64,000 nt of DNA from Hyphodiscus hymeniophilus (Eukaryota; Ascomycota; Leotiomycetes; Helotiales; Hyphodiscaceae): assembly GCA_016508695.1 (NCBI GenBank), contig VNKQ01000013.1:248001-312000 (forward strand). Direction: 5' to 3'. Shown in pieces: positions 31,791-42,944 of the stretch. The notes below the pieces were generated by a model, which saw only the letters and a list, made by a program, of their open reading frames with translations, was not told the DNA's origin and made no database searches. Position 1 is the first letter of the stretch. Each line of letters starts with the position of its first letter. A program made the translations under genes and the position numbers.

Positions 31791-33050
31791 ATAATATGGC
31801 AGGTAGTTTTGGAGTTATGGCTGCTCAGTGGCGTCTTGCTGGCATGGGAGGTCTTTTTAAAGGCGGATACAAGGCGGTGCAGAAATAATCCGATATATGT
31901 TTGTCCATTTTTATCTCCATTGCAAATCATCCCCTCCATCCTCATATTAGTTTTGCTTCAACCTTGATCTATCGAAATCACTTGAAATTCGAGGTCACCA
32001 AGATGGCTTAAATACCCACATAAATCACCTCTCTCTTAATCTCCGTCGTCAACAACGTATCACGGAGAGTGTATCCATCAACACCTCTATAAAACTGCCG
32101 CTCGCGTCTGGGCCAACAGAGAAGGCGATTTGGACACAGAGGCTGTCGATAGTGCATATCGAAACGAGGAATGGGCAAAACGATCAGGACTTTCACGAAA
32201 GGAGCTACAGCTCTCCAAGTTTGGCTCTACGATAATTGTCGATATTGTCGGAAGCAGCTGTAAGACATTGGTGGGAAGTATGGTATCAAAACATCGGATG
32301 TCGGGCGGGCGCTCTGTGTCGAGCGACAACATTGTTTGCTGTCGACATTGTTTGCTGTCGACATTGTTTGCTGTCGACATTGTTTGCTGTCGACATGGGC
32401 CCCCGAAAGCAGCGATGAACCGATAAAAACGTGTCAAGTTGTCAACTCGTAAAGCTAGGTGTAGTCCGGCTAAGACTGCCTTCTCTAGGGGTGTTGTGCA
32501 GTTTTCCGGCGAAGAGTTGAGGCAATGCTCCAATTGCGTTGAACACAACGTGTGCTGGAGACTGGCCAATATCGAGTTAGGCGGGGAGAAGATAATAGGA
32601 AGCTGAGCTACTGCTCTCCTTTTCACGGGGAGCATCGCCTCTGGGTTGAAAGTGGATTTCTTGTCGTTCCAATCAGTATCGGTATCTGATTAGTGGTGTT
32701 TATAACAGCTGTCCAGATCTTTCATGATCTCACTGCGTGTTAGGATGTTCTGCTTGTGTGGAAGGTCTAGAGTGTGATTGGTTCTACTGCAAGTATGGCC
32801 AGCTCATTGGTGGTCCGAATGTGGCAGCAGTACTAGAGCCGCTCCTCCAAGGGCTGAGATGGGGTTCTGAATAGCCCCAAGATCAACCTCAAGGCAGACT
32901 TGGTCATCGCTTGATCTATGCCATCCCAAACATAGATGACACTATCCCAATCTCTACCTCGCAGGTGACTCGTAGCAAGCCGTAAATGCTCGTGGTAGCC
33001 ACCTCTGGCTCTATAGTGATACATCACACATCATATTTATCATCCAGCTT
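31791..33050. other. intergenic region between MSH2 and RRP6 3' ends
   Basis: 1.26 kb. It contains the 16-bp tandem repeat at 32326-32396. A reverse frame of 182 codons (32087-32635) spans the repeat but shows no family resemblance; the 16-bp unit is not a multiple of three, which argues against coding. Confidence 0.5.
32326..32396. repeat. 16-bp minisatellite, about 4.4 copies
   Basis: The unit GTCGACATTGTTTGCT is perfect at 32341-32356, 32357-32372 and 32373-32388, with a nearly complete copy before (32326-32340) and half a unit after. The unit contains the palindrome GTCGAC. Perfect identity of the copies suggests recent expansion, so copy number may vary between strains. Confidence 0.9.
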
Positions 33051-35785
33051 TCAACTCTTGAAAGTATGGCTCTTACCAGCTCTCTCCGTCTGCACTCTCC
33101 TCATGCCCGTTGGTGCGTTTTCACTCTTTGAGTAAGGATCGAACGGCTTCTTGCCCTTCTTACCACCTTCTCGATCTCCACTCTTTCGCTTTCCATGCAG
33201 CACCGAGTCAGCTTTGCTGTAATCAAATGGCGCATCCTCGAGCCTGTCTTCACCAGAACCCACTACATCGGCGCCGTTATACTCCTCCTGTCGAGCTGGT
33301 CCATCCAGTCGAGTTTGCTTTGCTCGCTCGGCAGCCTTGCGAGCCTTTTTGTCTGCTTTCATCTTCTTTATCCTCGTGTCTCGTGTCCGGACTTCGCGGG
33401 TATCATCCTCGCGCAAAGCTCCGTCTGAGTCGTAGAAAGACATATCGTAGTTGGGAGTATGCTCATCTGACTCAGAAACAGCTTCGCTCTTACGCTTTCC
33501 TCCACGTTTGAGGATGAATGCCTCATCTTCCGGTTTTGGTTGCGGTGTATGAGGCTGACTTGAAGACGAAGTTGTGGTCTTGGTTTGAGGTCGTGACCGA
33601 TCCGTTAAGCCACCGCTATTAGCTTGAGTCGAAAATCGTGAGGCCTCGAATATCTCGGACGATAGTGCGGGCAAGGGAACAGCGAGTCTCATATCTTCGC
33701 TCTTAGCAGCGGGTTCATCCCAGATACTGCTTCCGAAAGCGCCGCCCCAGAACGAGGATTCGTCACTTCTCAGCTGGCTTTCGTCCACAACTGCAATAAG
33801 GGTATTCACTGCTGCAGATTTGGCAGCTAGTGAAGGGATATTTGCCTTAGCGACTGCACCCACCGAATCTGGACGGAGAACATCCATCATGCTGGGACTG
33901 TCCGTTCCACTCGCCTTTGCTTTCTTGATGAGAGCTAACAATTCTGTTGCACGGGACTTTACGCTGTGAGAGTGAGCAATGCCTAGAAGAGCCATCATGT
34001 CATTCGGCAGCAGCTTTGCAATGCTCATCAGGGCGTGCTGCGGCAGAACGAAGGCTGTGCTATCATCGTCGATCCGAGCGACCTCGTCTCTCCATCGATG
34101 GACAGCTCTAAAGACTGCAAATTGTTCATTGTTGAATAGCGATGGCGTCTTCATGATCATAGTATACCAGCCGCCAGGCCCTTTGCCAGTGTCTGCATGA
34201 TAGACTTGGCGCTCGTAGCGAAGAAGGGATGTCTCCTTGGACTTCTCTAGAACCATCTCGATTCTGTTCTCTTCAGGTACACCGGTCTTGGTTCTGTCTA
34301 TTAGTTCATTCCTCATGTTGTCATAAATATAAAGAAGGAAATGGGTATCAGCTCTAGCGTAGAAGAACATCTCCTCTGGTATCGGCCTGAAGATGTTAGC
34401 AAAGCTGTCTGTTCGACCTGACTATGTCGACGCGCCTGATTCTCCAGTCTGCCAATTGATACTTCTTGTCCGCATCGAAATCGATGAATTTCTTCAGCAA
34501 GAAGGCAAGACTTCCTCCTGCGTAGCCTAGAGTTCGACTTGCATGGTGTGTGTCGAAGAGTCCTACGATATAGAGCCCAAGGTCTCGTTGAAGCCAGACT
34601 ATATCCATATATGCACCATGAAGAACCTAATTTGTCAGACTGCAGTCGAGAAAGTTAAGGAGATTCAATGAAAAGTACCTTGAGAATGTTGGGATCTGCG
34701 AATACTTCATTGAGAACTTGGAGATCTTGTCTCCAAGGCTTCAGTGTATCCACAATCCAGTCTTTCTCTCGGGTGCTAATTTGCATTAGTGATGTGAGGC
34801 CAACGTAGGACCGAACATCATGATGTTCGAGATCAATAGCAATCTCCTTGGCAGACTTGAGTTCCTTTAACATCTCCAAGACGCCTTCAAAGGTGTCAAC
34901 GAAGGTAGCTGAAGTAGTCTCAACAGGCAAGTAGGGGATTGGATCTGCTTTCTGATAGACAGCACTTGGATATTTGAGACTTAGAATCTCGGTCTCATAA
35001 GGATGTCGATATCTAATTATATTGTCAGTTCGTCCTCTTATGCTGCCCATCCTCTTAAGCCTTTCAACACGTTTGTTATGATTCAGTCTCTGTGACTTGC
35101 TTAAGCCCTCAGGTTTGGAAGCTCTTGGTGGGAGGATAAGTAGTGGTAAGAAACCGGTGTAGTCATACTGTATTTCGTCGAGATCATTGCTGAATGTACC
35201 TAGACTTTCTTCCAGAGGCAATATAGCATGTGGTTTGGCCGTGAGAAGGGGTTTCCAAGGCGAATTATCGCTATTATTCGGCTTCACGTTGAAAGCAAGT
35301 TGGGGCTTGAGAAGGTTTTGTGTACGGAATGCATTTCCCAGAGCGGGCTTCTTGAATTTCGATGGTTCCTGCCAAACTGATAAGTCGTTGTGATCCAACA
35401 TCAAGGTCCGATCTGAGCGTACCTGCTCAACGAATTGCGTCTCCTTATGCTTGAGCACACCTCTGTACTCGTCGAGGGACGTATCAGTCTTTTCGAGTAG
35501 GGAATCCAGCACATCCACAACGCTTCGCCAATTGTTTTCAACATCGTCTTGATCTTCCAAGACTGGAGTCCTAAGATCTGATATCGATGTCGCGGATTTG
35601 AGGAGTTCGGTGGACAACTCGAGCAGTCGCGCGCTTTGTTCGTCTAGTAAAGTGCCCAGCTCAGGGTTCAGCGATCGCTGGAAGCTGAGATCCTCCGAGG
35701 AGATTTCGCCTGCGGTTCTTGTTGTTGAGACCAGAGCAGCCTGGATTTGATCCTGCAGGGATTTGAAATCCTGCGTTTCCTCCAT
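33051..35785 (-). CDS. RRP6: nuclear exosome 3'-5' exoribonuclease Rrp6 (EXOSC10)
   Basis: Exons 35785-34679, 34626-34436 and 34386-33051 give 877 aa. Rrp6 is the RNase D-like subunit of the nuclear exosome that trims 5.8S rRNA, snoRNAs and unstable RNAs. Seen: the PMC2NT region, then DEDD-Y motifs: IAIDLEHHDVRSYVG (Exo I), VLHGAYMDIVWLQRD (Exo II), FFYARADTHFLLYIYD (Exo III), followed by the HRDC domain (FRAVHRWRDEVARIDD..FVLPQHALMSIAKLLP) and a basic disordered tail. Intron 1 is normal. Intron 2 fits only if it starts at a GC donor (GCGCGT, from 34435); this rebuilds ADWRIRPIPEEM. A GT two bases on would shift the frame. MDM35 lies divergently, 215 bases away. Confidence 0.94.
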
Positions 35786-36000
35786 TGTCGGCTGTGTTAT
35801 GAATCAGGTCAGGGAATATCGGGTTGTTGAAGCCGACTCAGCTCTTGCTAAAATATCTCCAAAAAATATCCCTGCCGCCGGCGAAACCAAATACCGATGA
35901 TCTTAGCGTGTGGACCCCTGTATCTGGCGCTGGCTTTGAAGCTCTCCCAAGCTCCCATTTCAGAGCTGCTTTACATGCAAACTTAACACAACTTCTCATT

Positions 36001-36456
36001 ATGTCTTCGTCACTCGCTCCTGAGTGTAACGAAGTGAAAGAGTAAGCCGTCTCATCAGTGTTTGATCACATAACTATACATAATATACTAATTTTTATCC
36101 AGACGCTACGACTCGTGCTTTCTGAAGTGGTACAGCGAAAGTGCGTCATTTGCCTCCACGTCAACTGGACGCTGATACTGACTCCTCAAAGAATATCTTC
36201 GAGGAAAAGGTCAGAAAGATGAATGTGCAGCGTTATTTAACGATTACAAGCATTGCTTGACGGTCAGTTTCCCTACTCTCACAAGTCGGATAATATCTGA
36301 TGATCCAAAGGGTGCGTTGAAGGAACGTGGCATTGACAAAATGTTGGAGGAGGCAAGGGAAGATCACAAGGACAGTGATGCGGTCCATATGAGAAGAACA
36401 TGTAAGTTCATTGCCGAACAGAACTGATCTAGACATGCACTGATGGATGGGTAGGA
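36001..36456 (+). CDS. MDM35: mitochondrial intermembrane-space protein Mdm35 (TRIAP1)
   Basis: Exons 36001-36041, 36103-36140, 36192-36262 and 36311-36401, then probably 36455-36456. Mdm35 binds Ups1/Ups2 and carries phosphatidic acid and phosphatidylserine between mitochondrial membranes. Twin CX9C motifs are exact: C-NEVKERYDS-C and C-AALFNDYKH-C, the substrate of Mia40. KWYSEKYLRGKG and LKERGIDKMLEEARED are diagnostic. The 3' end is unusual: a consensus GTAAGT at 36402 and TAG acceptor at 36454 would leave T plus GA, a split TGA stop (80 aa, ending HMRRT). If that intron is retained, the protein ends CKFIAEQN with TGA at 36425-36427 (88 aa). The core is certain, the end is not. Confidence 0.92.
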
Positions 36457-37507
36457 CGCGGTGACGCAAACTGCCTGTAAAATCATGTACAATACTCGCA
36501 CAGCGGCATTTTGGGAGGCGTTAGGAATTAGGGGAGCTTGCATGGATGTCTCTGCTCATGCTCAAAAGCATTATCTGCTTATGATACTTACAGGCATTCC
36601 TTTGAAATGCCCTTCTGTGGCATCCCAAGACACTTTTGGTTCGTGGATCTCTCACTGGCATATTAAGAGGCCGGGAGTTCCGACGATGCACTCAGACATA
36701 CAGTTTGACATCTACTTCAAGTGAGGTCTTCCGGTCAGAATAACTCCCGGCATTCGAACGCATCCGGATTCCGTATTCAAGCCTTCTGCGTTGCTTTCCA
36801 GAGATTTAGTCCTCATAGAATTCGTCCTAGGATAGCTTGCGAGGAAATCTAGGTGAGCGGTGATACTCGGCGGCAGATGTTCTCTTTGATTAACGATCCA
36901 TTGACAAGTCTTCGAGAAAGCTGACTTAGTTGGGAAAGAATTTCACATATCAAAAGATGTTCAGATCATCTCCAAACTATCGAGAATTTGGGATACTTGC
37001 CCCAACCGTATTTGAGCATTGTGATTTGCTCATAGGAACGAGACCACCCTAGAAAGGCAGAAAAACATATTAAGACGGCTTTGCACCCACAGTATTCCAC
37101 AGCTAATCCCTGATGGTCCGAGTGTTGATCTCCTAAAGTACGGATTTTCCATTAACTGGAAGTTTTTAGAACGTACCTATGGGCTCCTGCTAAAATAGAT
37201 CACTTTCTGCTTTCACGTGATACAGGAGCTAGTTCGGTCTGGCCGTGGCACCCCTGTCACAAGAAGTTCAGCCTTCTCTTCTCCAAAAGTTCACCCACCA
37301 CTGAAGCAGTCATTCGTGAATAGCGTCATCTATTCTTCAGTCATGCGGGAGTTCTCATTTTGATTCCTCCAAAACATTCAAGAAACTGCTACACGAAAGC
37401 CTTCAACAAATCTGTCCGCAAGCGTGCTGCAACCAGCCGCGCAGCTGTCCTGTTCAACTCGCGTCTTCCCTACACCACAGTGATGCGCCAGCAATAGAAG
37501 GAGATTC
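36457..37507. other. intergenic region between MDM35 and the small ORF/GPI1
   Basis: 1.05 kb on which I see no coding frame above 90 codons and no recognisable motif. The right end (37240-37507) is C/T-rich and is the likely promoter and leader of the downstream pair. Confidence 0.45.
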
Positions 37508-37891
37508 ATGCACCCCTTTTCTATCCTCGCTCTTGGGATCTTCGTAGCCGGCTACATAACTGCGAGGTGGGATCTGGTAACACGAGTTTATGACCTTGCA
37601 ATATTCGCCTGGGACCACGGCGTTGTAGTATGGACTTGTTTCCCCTCCGCTGCTCAGAACAAATTGCTAATATATATTGCCCAGACGCGCACTGCCAAAG
37701 GATTCGCAATCCTGTCGATCTTCTTCTTCCTGTTCATCATTCCGGTCGAAAGACTTGCCTCTAGGGAGACACACTTGGTACGGAAGCAGGCAATACTGGC
37801 AAGAGGTATAGCTAATTTCTTGCAGCATCCACGGGCAGGAAGTGTCGGCATATCTGCGCGCGAACAATTGAGACGCCGAGGATCATTCTAG
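37508..37891 (+). CDS. small two-helix membrane protein directly upstream of GPI1
   Basis: Intronless, 127 aa. Two hydrophobic segments: residues 4-18 (FSILALGIFVAGYIT) and about 66-81 (FAILSIFFFLFIIPVE), then a basic tail. The composition (VTRVYDLAIFAWDHGVVV) and an aromatic, ordered first half argue for a real protein. I believe similar short proteins exist in related fungi but cannot name a function. Its TAG stop lies just 24 bases before the first ATG of GPI1 and in the same reading frame, so the two may share a transcript, or this ORF may be a long upstream ORF that regulates GPI1. Confidence 0.65.
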   Translation: MHPFSILALGIFVAGYITARWDLVTRVYDLAIFAWDHGVVVWTCFPSAAQNKLLIYIAQTRTAKGFAILSIFFFLFIIPVERLASRETHLVRKQAILARGIANFLQHPRAGSVGISAREQLRRRGSF

Positions 37892-37915
37892 GGGCGGACA
37901 GGCCCGAAACGTGTC

Positions 37916-40767
37916 ATGCCCGAGCATGATGGTCTTATGAGAATATTCTGGCCATTGGACATACCGAGAACAGATTCAGCGGGAATAATAGTGGGCTGGC
38001 GCAACTCGGGGCTTGATATTCTTGTCGTCGCGGTATTGGAGGATGTTGATGTAAGTTTTGAGATTGATCATGCATGTTTCATACTGATGCATGAAAGGCA
38101 CGTAGTGTGGAGAATGCTCTGAAGGTTGGAACTCTATTTCGCAGTGCCAGTCATCCAATCTCGCGAATCTATGAACTATGTGGGCAATCTTCAATGCATG
38201 TTCTGGGCCTGGCAAATTCGCCGTCAATCGATGTTGATCATCTTCAAATACATGCAATCACGAAATCAAGTCTCAAAGTGCCGCAGATATCATGCGCTAG
38301 AGCTTCTACGATTCAGATAATCATGTTCGATCGCCCTCTCCCAAACAGGATGCAATACATCTCTCTAGATCCTATCATCTTGGCGTTGGGGGACAAATCG
38401 GAAAAAGCAATCCATGAGCCTGGAAGTCTTGACGCTGAAGAGGAGAAAGATGAAATCAAGAATAGGAAACGAACGAAAGATCTGGTTGAGAAATTGAAAT
38501 TCCACACAGTCGTCGAACATCCTCCCTCACCTAAGGAACGCGCTTTACAAAGGATTGTAAACCAGATAAACTGCTCTTTCGAGCTTCAGAAACTCCTGCA
38601 GAAAAACATCTCACTCGTTGGAAGACGTTCGCGGCGGAGCTTAAGTGTCTCGGAAAGGGTCGTTGAGTCTGCCACAACCATGCGTGACTTCGTTCTCATG
38701 GCGATCTGGCAATCAGTCACCGTCTATATTTACCCAATTTTACGGAAAGCATTCATTATCGGGCTGGTTGGTCACAGAATTGTCGCTGAAGCCCTCCTTT
38801 TGGTGCTGGAGTGGAGAGCAAAGCCAGATTATGCTGCGTTGAAAGACATCTCAGCAACAGCGCAACAAGTGGAAATCCGCCTGCAGCAATTTTGCTATTT
38901 CCCATTTCAGGTATTTCCTTAATTTCTTTCTTCCCTCTCTTCTTCCCGGACACCGGATCTCTGGATGGGGTGTCTCCGGACTTCGTTTCGGATGGTCCTA
39001 AATGCACCTGTGCTCTGGATGGGGTTTACCCAAGGTGCCTTCGCGTTCTGGCTTCTGTTTCTACTCTAAAGCTTTATGATTCTCGATTTGAAATCCACCG
39101 AGAGGTTGCTAGCGTCACTACTAGCCCTTCAGCCGTCTATAATTGCGAAGTCTTGTTGTGCTGGGAAGAGGCTGCACAGGGAGTCTTCCGATTTGAGAAT
39201 CCATGACAGGCCTAAGACCTGCTCACGCAGGGTGGTCGATATAGTGACCTCCGAATTTCTGGTCGACTATAGCACAACGACATTATCCTGGCTTGGCATT
39301 TTACTTTGCATTTTATTTTGCATTTTTGGTAACGGATTATTTCTAACTGAGTATCAGTATGTCAAGTTACGGAAACAGAAACATGATTGGCAGAGTATTA
39401 CAGATAGTCATCTAGACTACATCAGATTCTACAACAGTCTGTGGCTTGTTTTGAATGATGTGAGGCCCCATCTTATATACTTTGAACAGGTCTTGAAAGA
39501 GAATCACCACGTGCTCTTGAGACATTCAAATGAAGGCAATGCTGACCCCCATATTTTAGATTATCATCGGATTCGCCCTTGGCTCGTACATCATTGACAA
39601 TTCTGTATGGGTAGCTGAATGTATCGACATAACTCTCGGCTCTTATACAATTACTGCCCTAGGCAGTATAGTTGTGTGGTTAAAAGACCAGCCGGCTGGG
39701 TTGAAGTTGAATAATGAGCTAGCTGCTTTCCTTGGTGATCTTTTCTTGTGGGTCATCGATCATTGGTCAAGTGAGTCCATCTATTTGCTCGAGCAGTAAT
39801 TGGCAACTGACGTTCATAGACTGTATTGAAGCTCTACGGCCAATCTTACCACAACTTATCTGGTTCATCGGATTCTCAAGCTTCGCAGGAGCAAGCATGC
39901 CAATAGCTCTTTTTTCGGATCTGCTATCCATATTAACCCTTCACATCTACTCCTTCTACATTGCCTCTGCTCGAATCTTTAACTGGCAATACGACATACT
40001 TCTCTCTCTATTTCAGCTCTTCCGTGGCAAGAAATACAACGTATTACGGAAACGTATCGACTCTTGTGATTATGATCTCGACCAACTTCTCCTCGGTACA
40101 ATTTTGTTTACTCTGCTCTTCTTCTTACTGCCAACTGTAGTCGTATTCTACCTCACTTTTGCATGTACGCGCATGGCGATCATCTCCTTGAAAGCTGTTC
40201 TAGACACGCTGCTCGCATGCTTGAACCACTTCCCGCTTTTTGCGCTGATGCTACGGATCAAAGACTCACAAAGACTACCAGGTTAGTTAAATTCTTGATT
40301 CCCAGAGTCATGCTTATTGATTTTAGGCGGCATTCGTTTCGAACTTCGAGATACCCAACAACTACCTAATCTACCTGCTGGATCTGCCGCTCCTCCACCG
40401 ACCTCCTACATCTACTTCAAAGTAAGCGCAATCCGTTCCACCTCCCCAGTCATTCCCTTGCTAACAAATCCAGTCCGTTCCCCTGACCTTCCGCGCCATG
40501 TTCCACCAATACTTCCAACTCGGCCACCGCATCCGCAAGCACTATGTCTCACCGCGGGTACTTCTCTGTCTCGCCACAGGTCGATTTGTTCCGCCCATTC
40601 ACCGCAAAAATCTCTACAGTCTTCAATATTCCATGTTACCGGCTCGGCGACAGGGCATCATGGACATGTGGATTGCGCTGACGGAGCCAACGACTCCAAA
40701 ACAGATGCCTTATTTCGACCTGAAGATGAACGGGAAGCGGCTGAATGGGAATGGTAGGCGTCATTAG
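37916..40767 (+). CDS. GPI1: GPI-GlcNAc transferase complex subunit Gpi1 (PIG-Q)
   Basis: Seven exons: 37916-38050, 38098-38910, 39358-39459, 39560-39770, 39820-40281, 40327-40421 and 40474-40767, giving 703 aa. Gpi1 stabilises the ER enzyme that moves GlcNAc to phosphatidylinositol, the first step of GPI anchor synthesis. Seen: LMRIFWPLDIPR at the start, IQIIMFDRPLPNRMQYISL, then the membrane-rich domain with LMAIWQSVTVYIYPILRKA, DYIRFYNSLWLVLND, PAGLKLNNELAAFLGDLFLW, FIGFSSFAGASMPIALFSDL, IDSCDYDLDQLLLGTILFTL and SPRVLLCLATGRFVPPIHRK. All joins are in phase. Intron 2 is 447 nt, by far the longest in the window. ATG 37937 is an alternative start. Confidence 0.95.
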
Positions 40768-41642
40768 GCTCATTGAAGGTGAGCTGAGGACGACGAGGCT
40801 TTCTTGTATATATTCGCAGTTGTACACGTATAGTAATGATAATTAATGGACCTACGATTCCCAAAGATGGTGAGGGCGTTAGTAGGTCTTAACGTCATCA
40901 TCTGTTTATATTCAGGGATCGCCATCTAGCTAGATCTGGATTGGTACAATAGCAGAAACTACAAGTTTCGGCAGGCAGTGGTTCATTCCCAAAGTTCAGG
41001 TGAAGGTAATGACGGCTGGGAGGGCTGGTCGATGTTGTGAACCAAACAGCCGTTGGGATATACTCATTCCAAGATGGACAATTCCGACTGTTAAGACACG
41101 TCTCAGGCCAGAGGAGAACAGGGAGGATCAACTAGAATATAGCATGTAAGAAAGCATTATACAGAAGACTGTGGATTTGCCTAAGCGGGTCGCTAGATTT
41201 TGGTAAAGAAAGGGTATTGCTGTTAAGCTAAGTCCAACAATGATTCCTTGCTGAGCAGAAAGCTGGAGTGTAGATAGAAGGTCAACGCAGGAACATAGGA
41301 CTCCTCATTTTTCGAGTCTCTGGCAAGGCAGAGTGAGTGCTGCAAACACCAGGCGGTTCATCATAAAATTAGAGGTCAATATAGTCTTTACACTCTCCAC
41401 CAGCAGAGTATTCAGTCTGTTGAGAAGCTTGTATTTCTCGGCTAGGTAACAAAAGAGAATTCCCCCTCGCCTAGCAACTATCGCGGTGAAAATACAAGCA
41501 AGGCTTTCGAGCAACCATAGTGTCCGCAATTAGGAGGGAAACCCAAGATTTCATAGAGTACAATTAAGGAAACCCTTCCTCACTTCTGGTGTCTGTATCC
41601 AGTTTTTCGATTGCTTAATCGTACGATTGTTCGAATCGTGAT
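40768..41642. other. intergenic region between GPI1 and PEP4 3' ends
   Basis: 875 bases with no supported gene. A palindromic stretch near 41620-41640 (ACGATT..GAATCGT) lies 3' of PEP4 and could be a transcript-end hairpin. Confidence 0.45.
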
Positions 41643-42944
41643 TTAGGCCTTGGCGGCTGCGAGCTTGACCGAGTTGTTCTTAAGATCGTAGACGGAGTAC
41701 CATTTTCGGAGGAAAGCATCACCAAGAATCGCAAGTGGGCCACTGATGAACGAATTAGTTCTGCTATTGTTGTATATTCAAGACTTTGGACTTACGTAGG
41801 TTCTGGAATATCCATTCCCATGAAGGAAGAAATGCAGGAGCCTTGAACCTCAAGGATATAGTCGTAGGCAGTAATGCTGAAGTTGTATCCACTGAGAGTA
41901 AAAGCCATATCGGGCAAGCTGTCACGCTTGTCGCACTCGACAGTGTATTGTCCATTGTATCCCTTCGTGGCGCCAATCTCCTTGTTGAGAAGCTCAGCGA
42001 GAGTGGATGGGAGAGCGATGAGGGAAGTTCCAGTATCAAGTATGACACCGGTGTTGTCGAGCTCAGCAGTCGCGTCGCCGAAGGTAATGGCATCAAGGTC
42101 GACTTCCCAGTAGGCCTTCCGTCTCAATGGGATCTCAATCAACTTCCCGGTGTAGTGGTCCTCATTGACACCACCGAAAACGGCTTCGGATTCATCACCC
42201 TCCGTATCGGCGTTACCAAGATAGAAAGCGAATACAGGCTCGTCCAAAAGACCTTGATCAATCATGCTGTAGAAAGGAGGAACGATCTTGTTGACGGAGA
42301 TGGTATCGTATCCGAGGCCCAAGATGCCGTCGAATCGACCGAAAGCAAAAGCGAGACCAGGCTCCTCGGTAGCTTCAGCGAAAATCTGGTCCTTGATCTT
42401 AAGATCACCAATGGTCATGTCATCCTGGGAAACGAATCCGCTGAGACTTCCAGAGCCGTAACGGATTTCAAAAGATGTTCCATTCTTCTTGTAAGTAGAT
42501 GAGGAAGACGAGTCGTATTTTGTGTGGAGATAGCATGCAATCGATCCGCATTCGGATGAAGGAACCCACAAGTTGGAGCTACCGGTATCAAGGACGACCT
42601 TGAAGGATTGAGGGGGAGTTCCGATGGTAATCTCAGAGAAGTCTGTGATAAGTTAGCTCAAAGGAGACATATCCGCAGATGGGAAGCTTACACTGAGCAT
42701 TCAAGAAGTTCGAGACGGGAACGGCGTGATCATTCTCGTCATGGATAGAAGTGTCCTTGAACATCTCATCGATGTGGGATTGGGGTCGGATCCCCATATA
42801 CTTCTGGCCAAGATGCTTGACGTGGGAGTCCATGTTCGCCGTTGCAAGCTGCTCGCTGAGAGACACCTTCTTCAACGGCATCTTGTGAATGCCGGCGTTG
42901 GCGGCGCCAAGCAGCGATGCTGCGGCGAAGAGTGCGCCCTTCAT
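41643..42944 (-). CDS. PEP4: vacuolar aspartic protease (saccharopepsin, proteinase A)
   Basis: Exons 42944-42692, 42642-41796 and 41742-41643 give 399 aa, the family length. It is the vacuolar aspartyl protease that activates other vacuolar hydrolases. Seen: signal peptide (KGALFAAASLLGAANA), propeptide with HKMPLKKVSL, then NAQYFSEITIGTPPQSFKV (join across intron 1), first catalytic motif VVLDTGSSNLWVPS, the flap around YGSGSLSGF, second catalytic motif VILDTGTSLIALPS, and the C-terminal GPLAILGDAFLRKWYSVYDL (join across intron 2). Two N-glycosylation-type sites are visible (NGTS, NFSI). Both introns are canonical. Confidence 0.97.

Noticed and set aside
32087..32635. A 182-codon - strand frame across the minisatellite
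   Set aside because: Built partly on a 16-bp repeat that changes frame with each unit; no family resemblance and no splice-supported extension.
41786..42502. A 238-codon + strand frame opposite PEP4
   Set aside because: A mirror of the protease exon 2; no recognisable protein, while the - strand carries both catalytic motifs.
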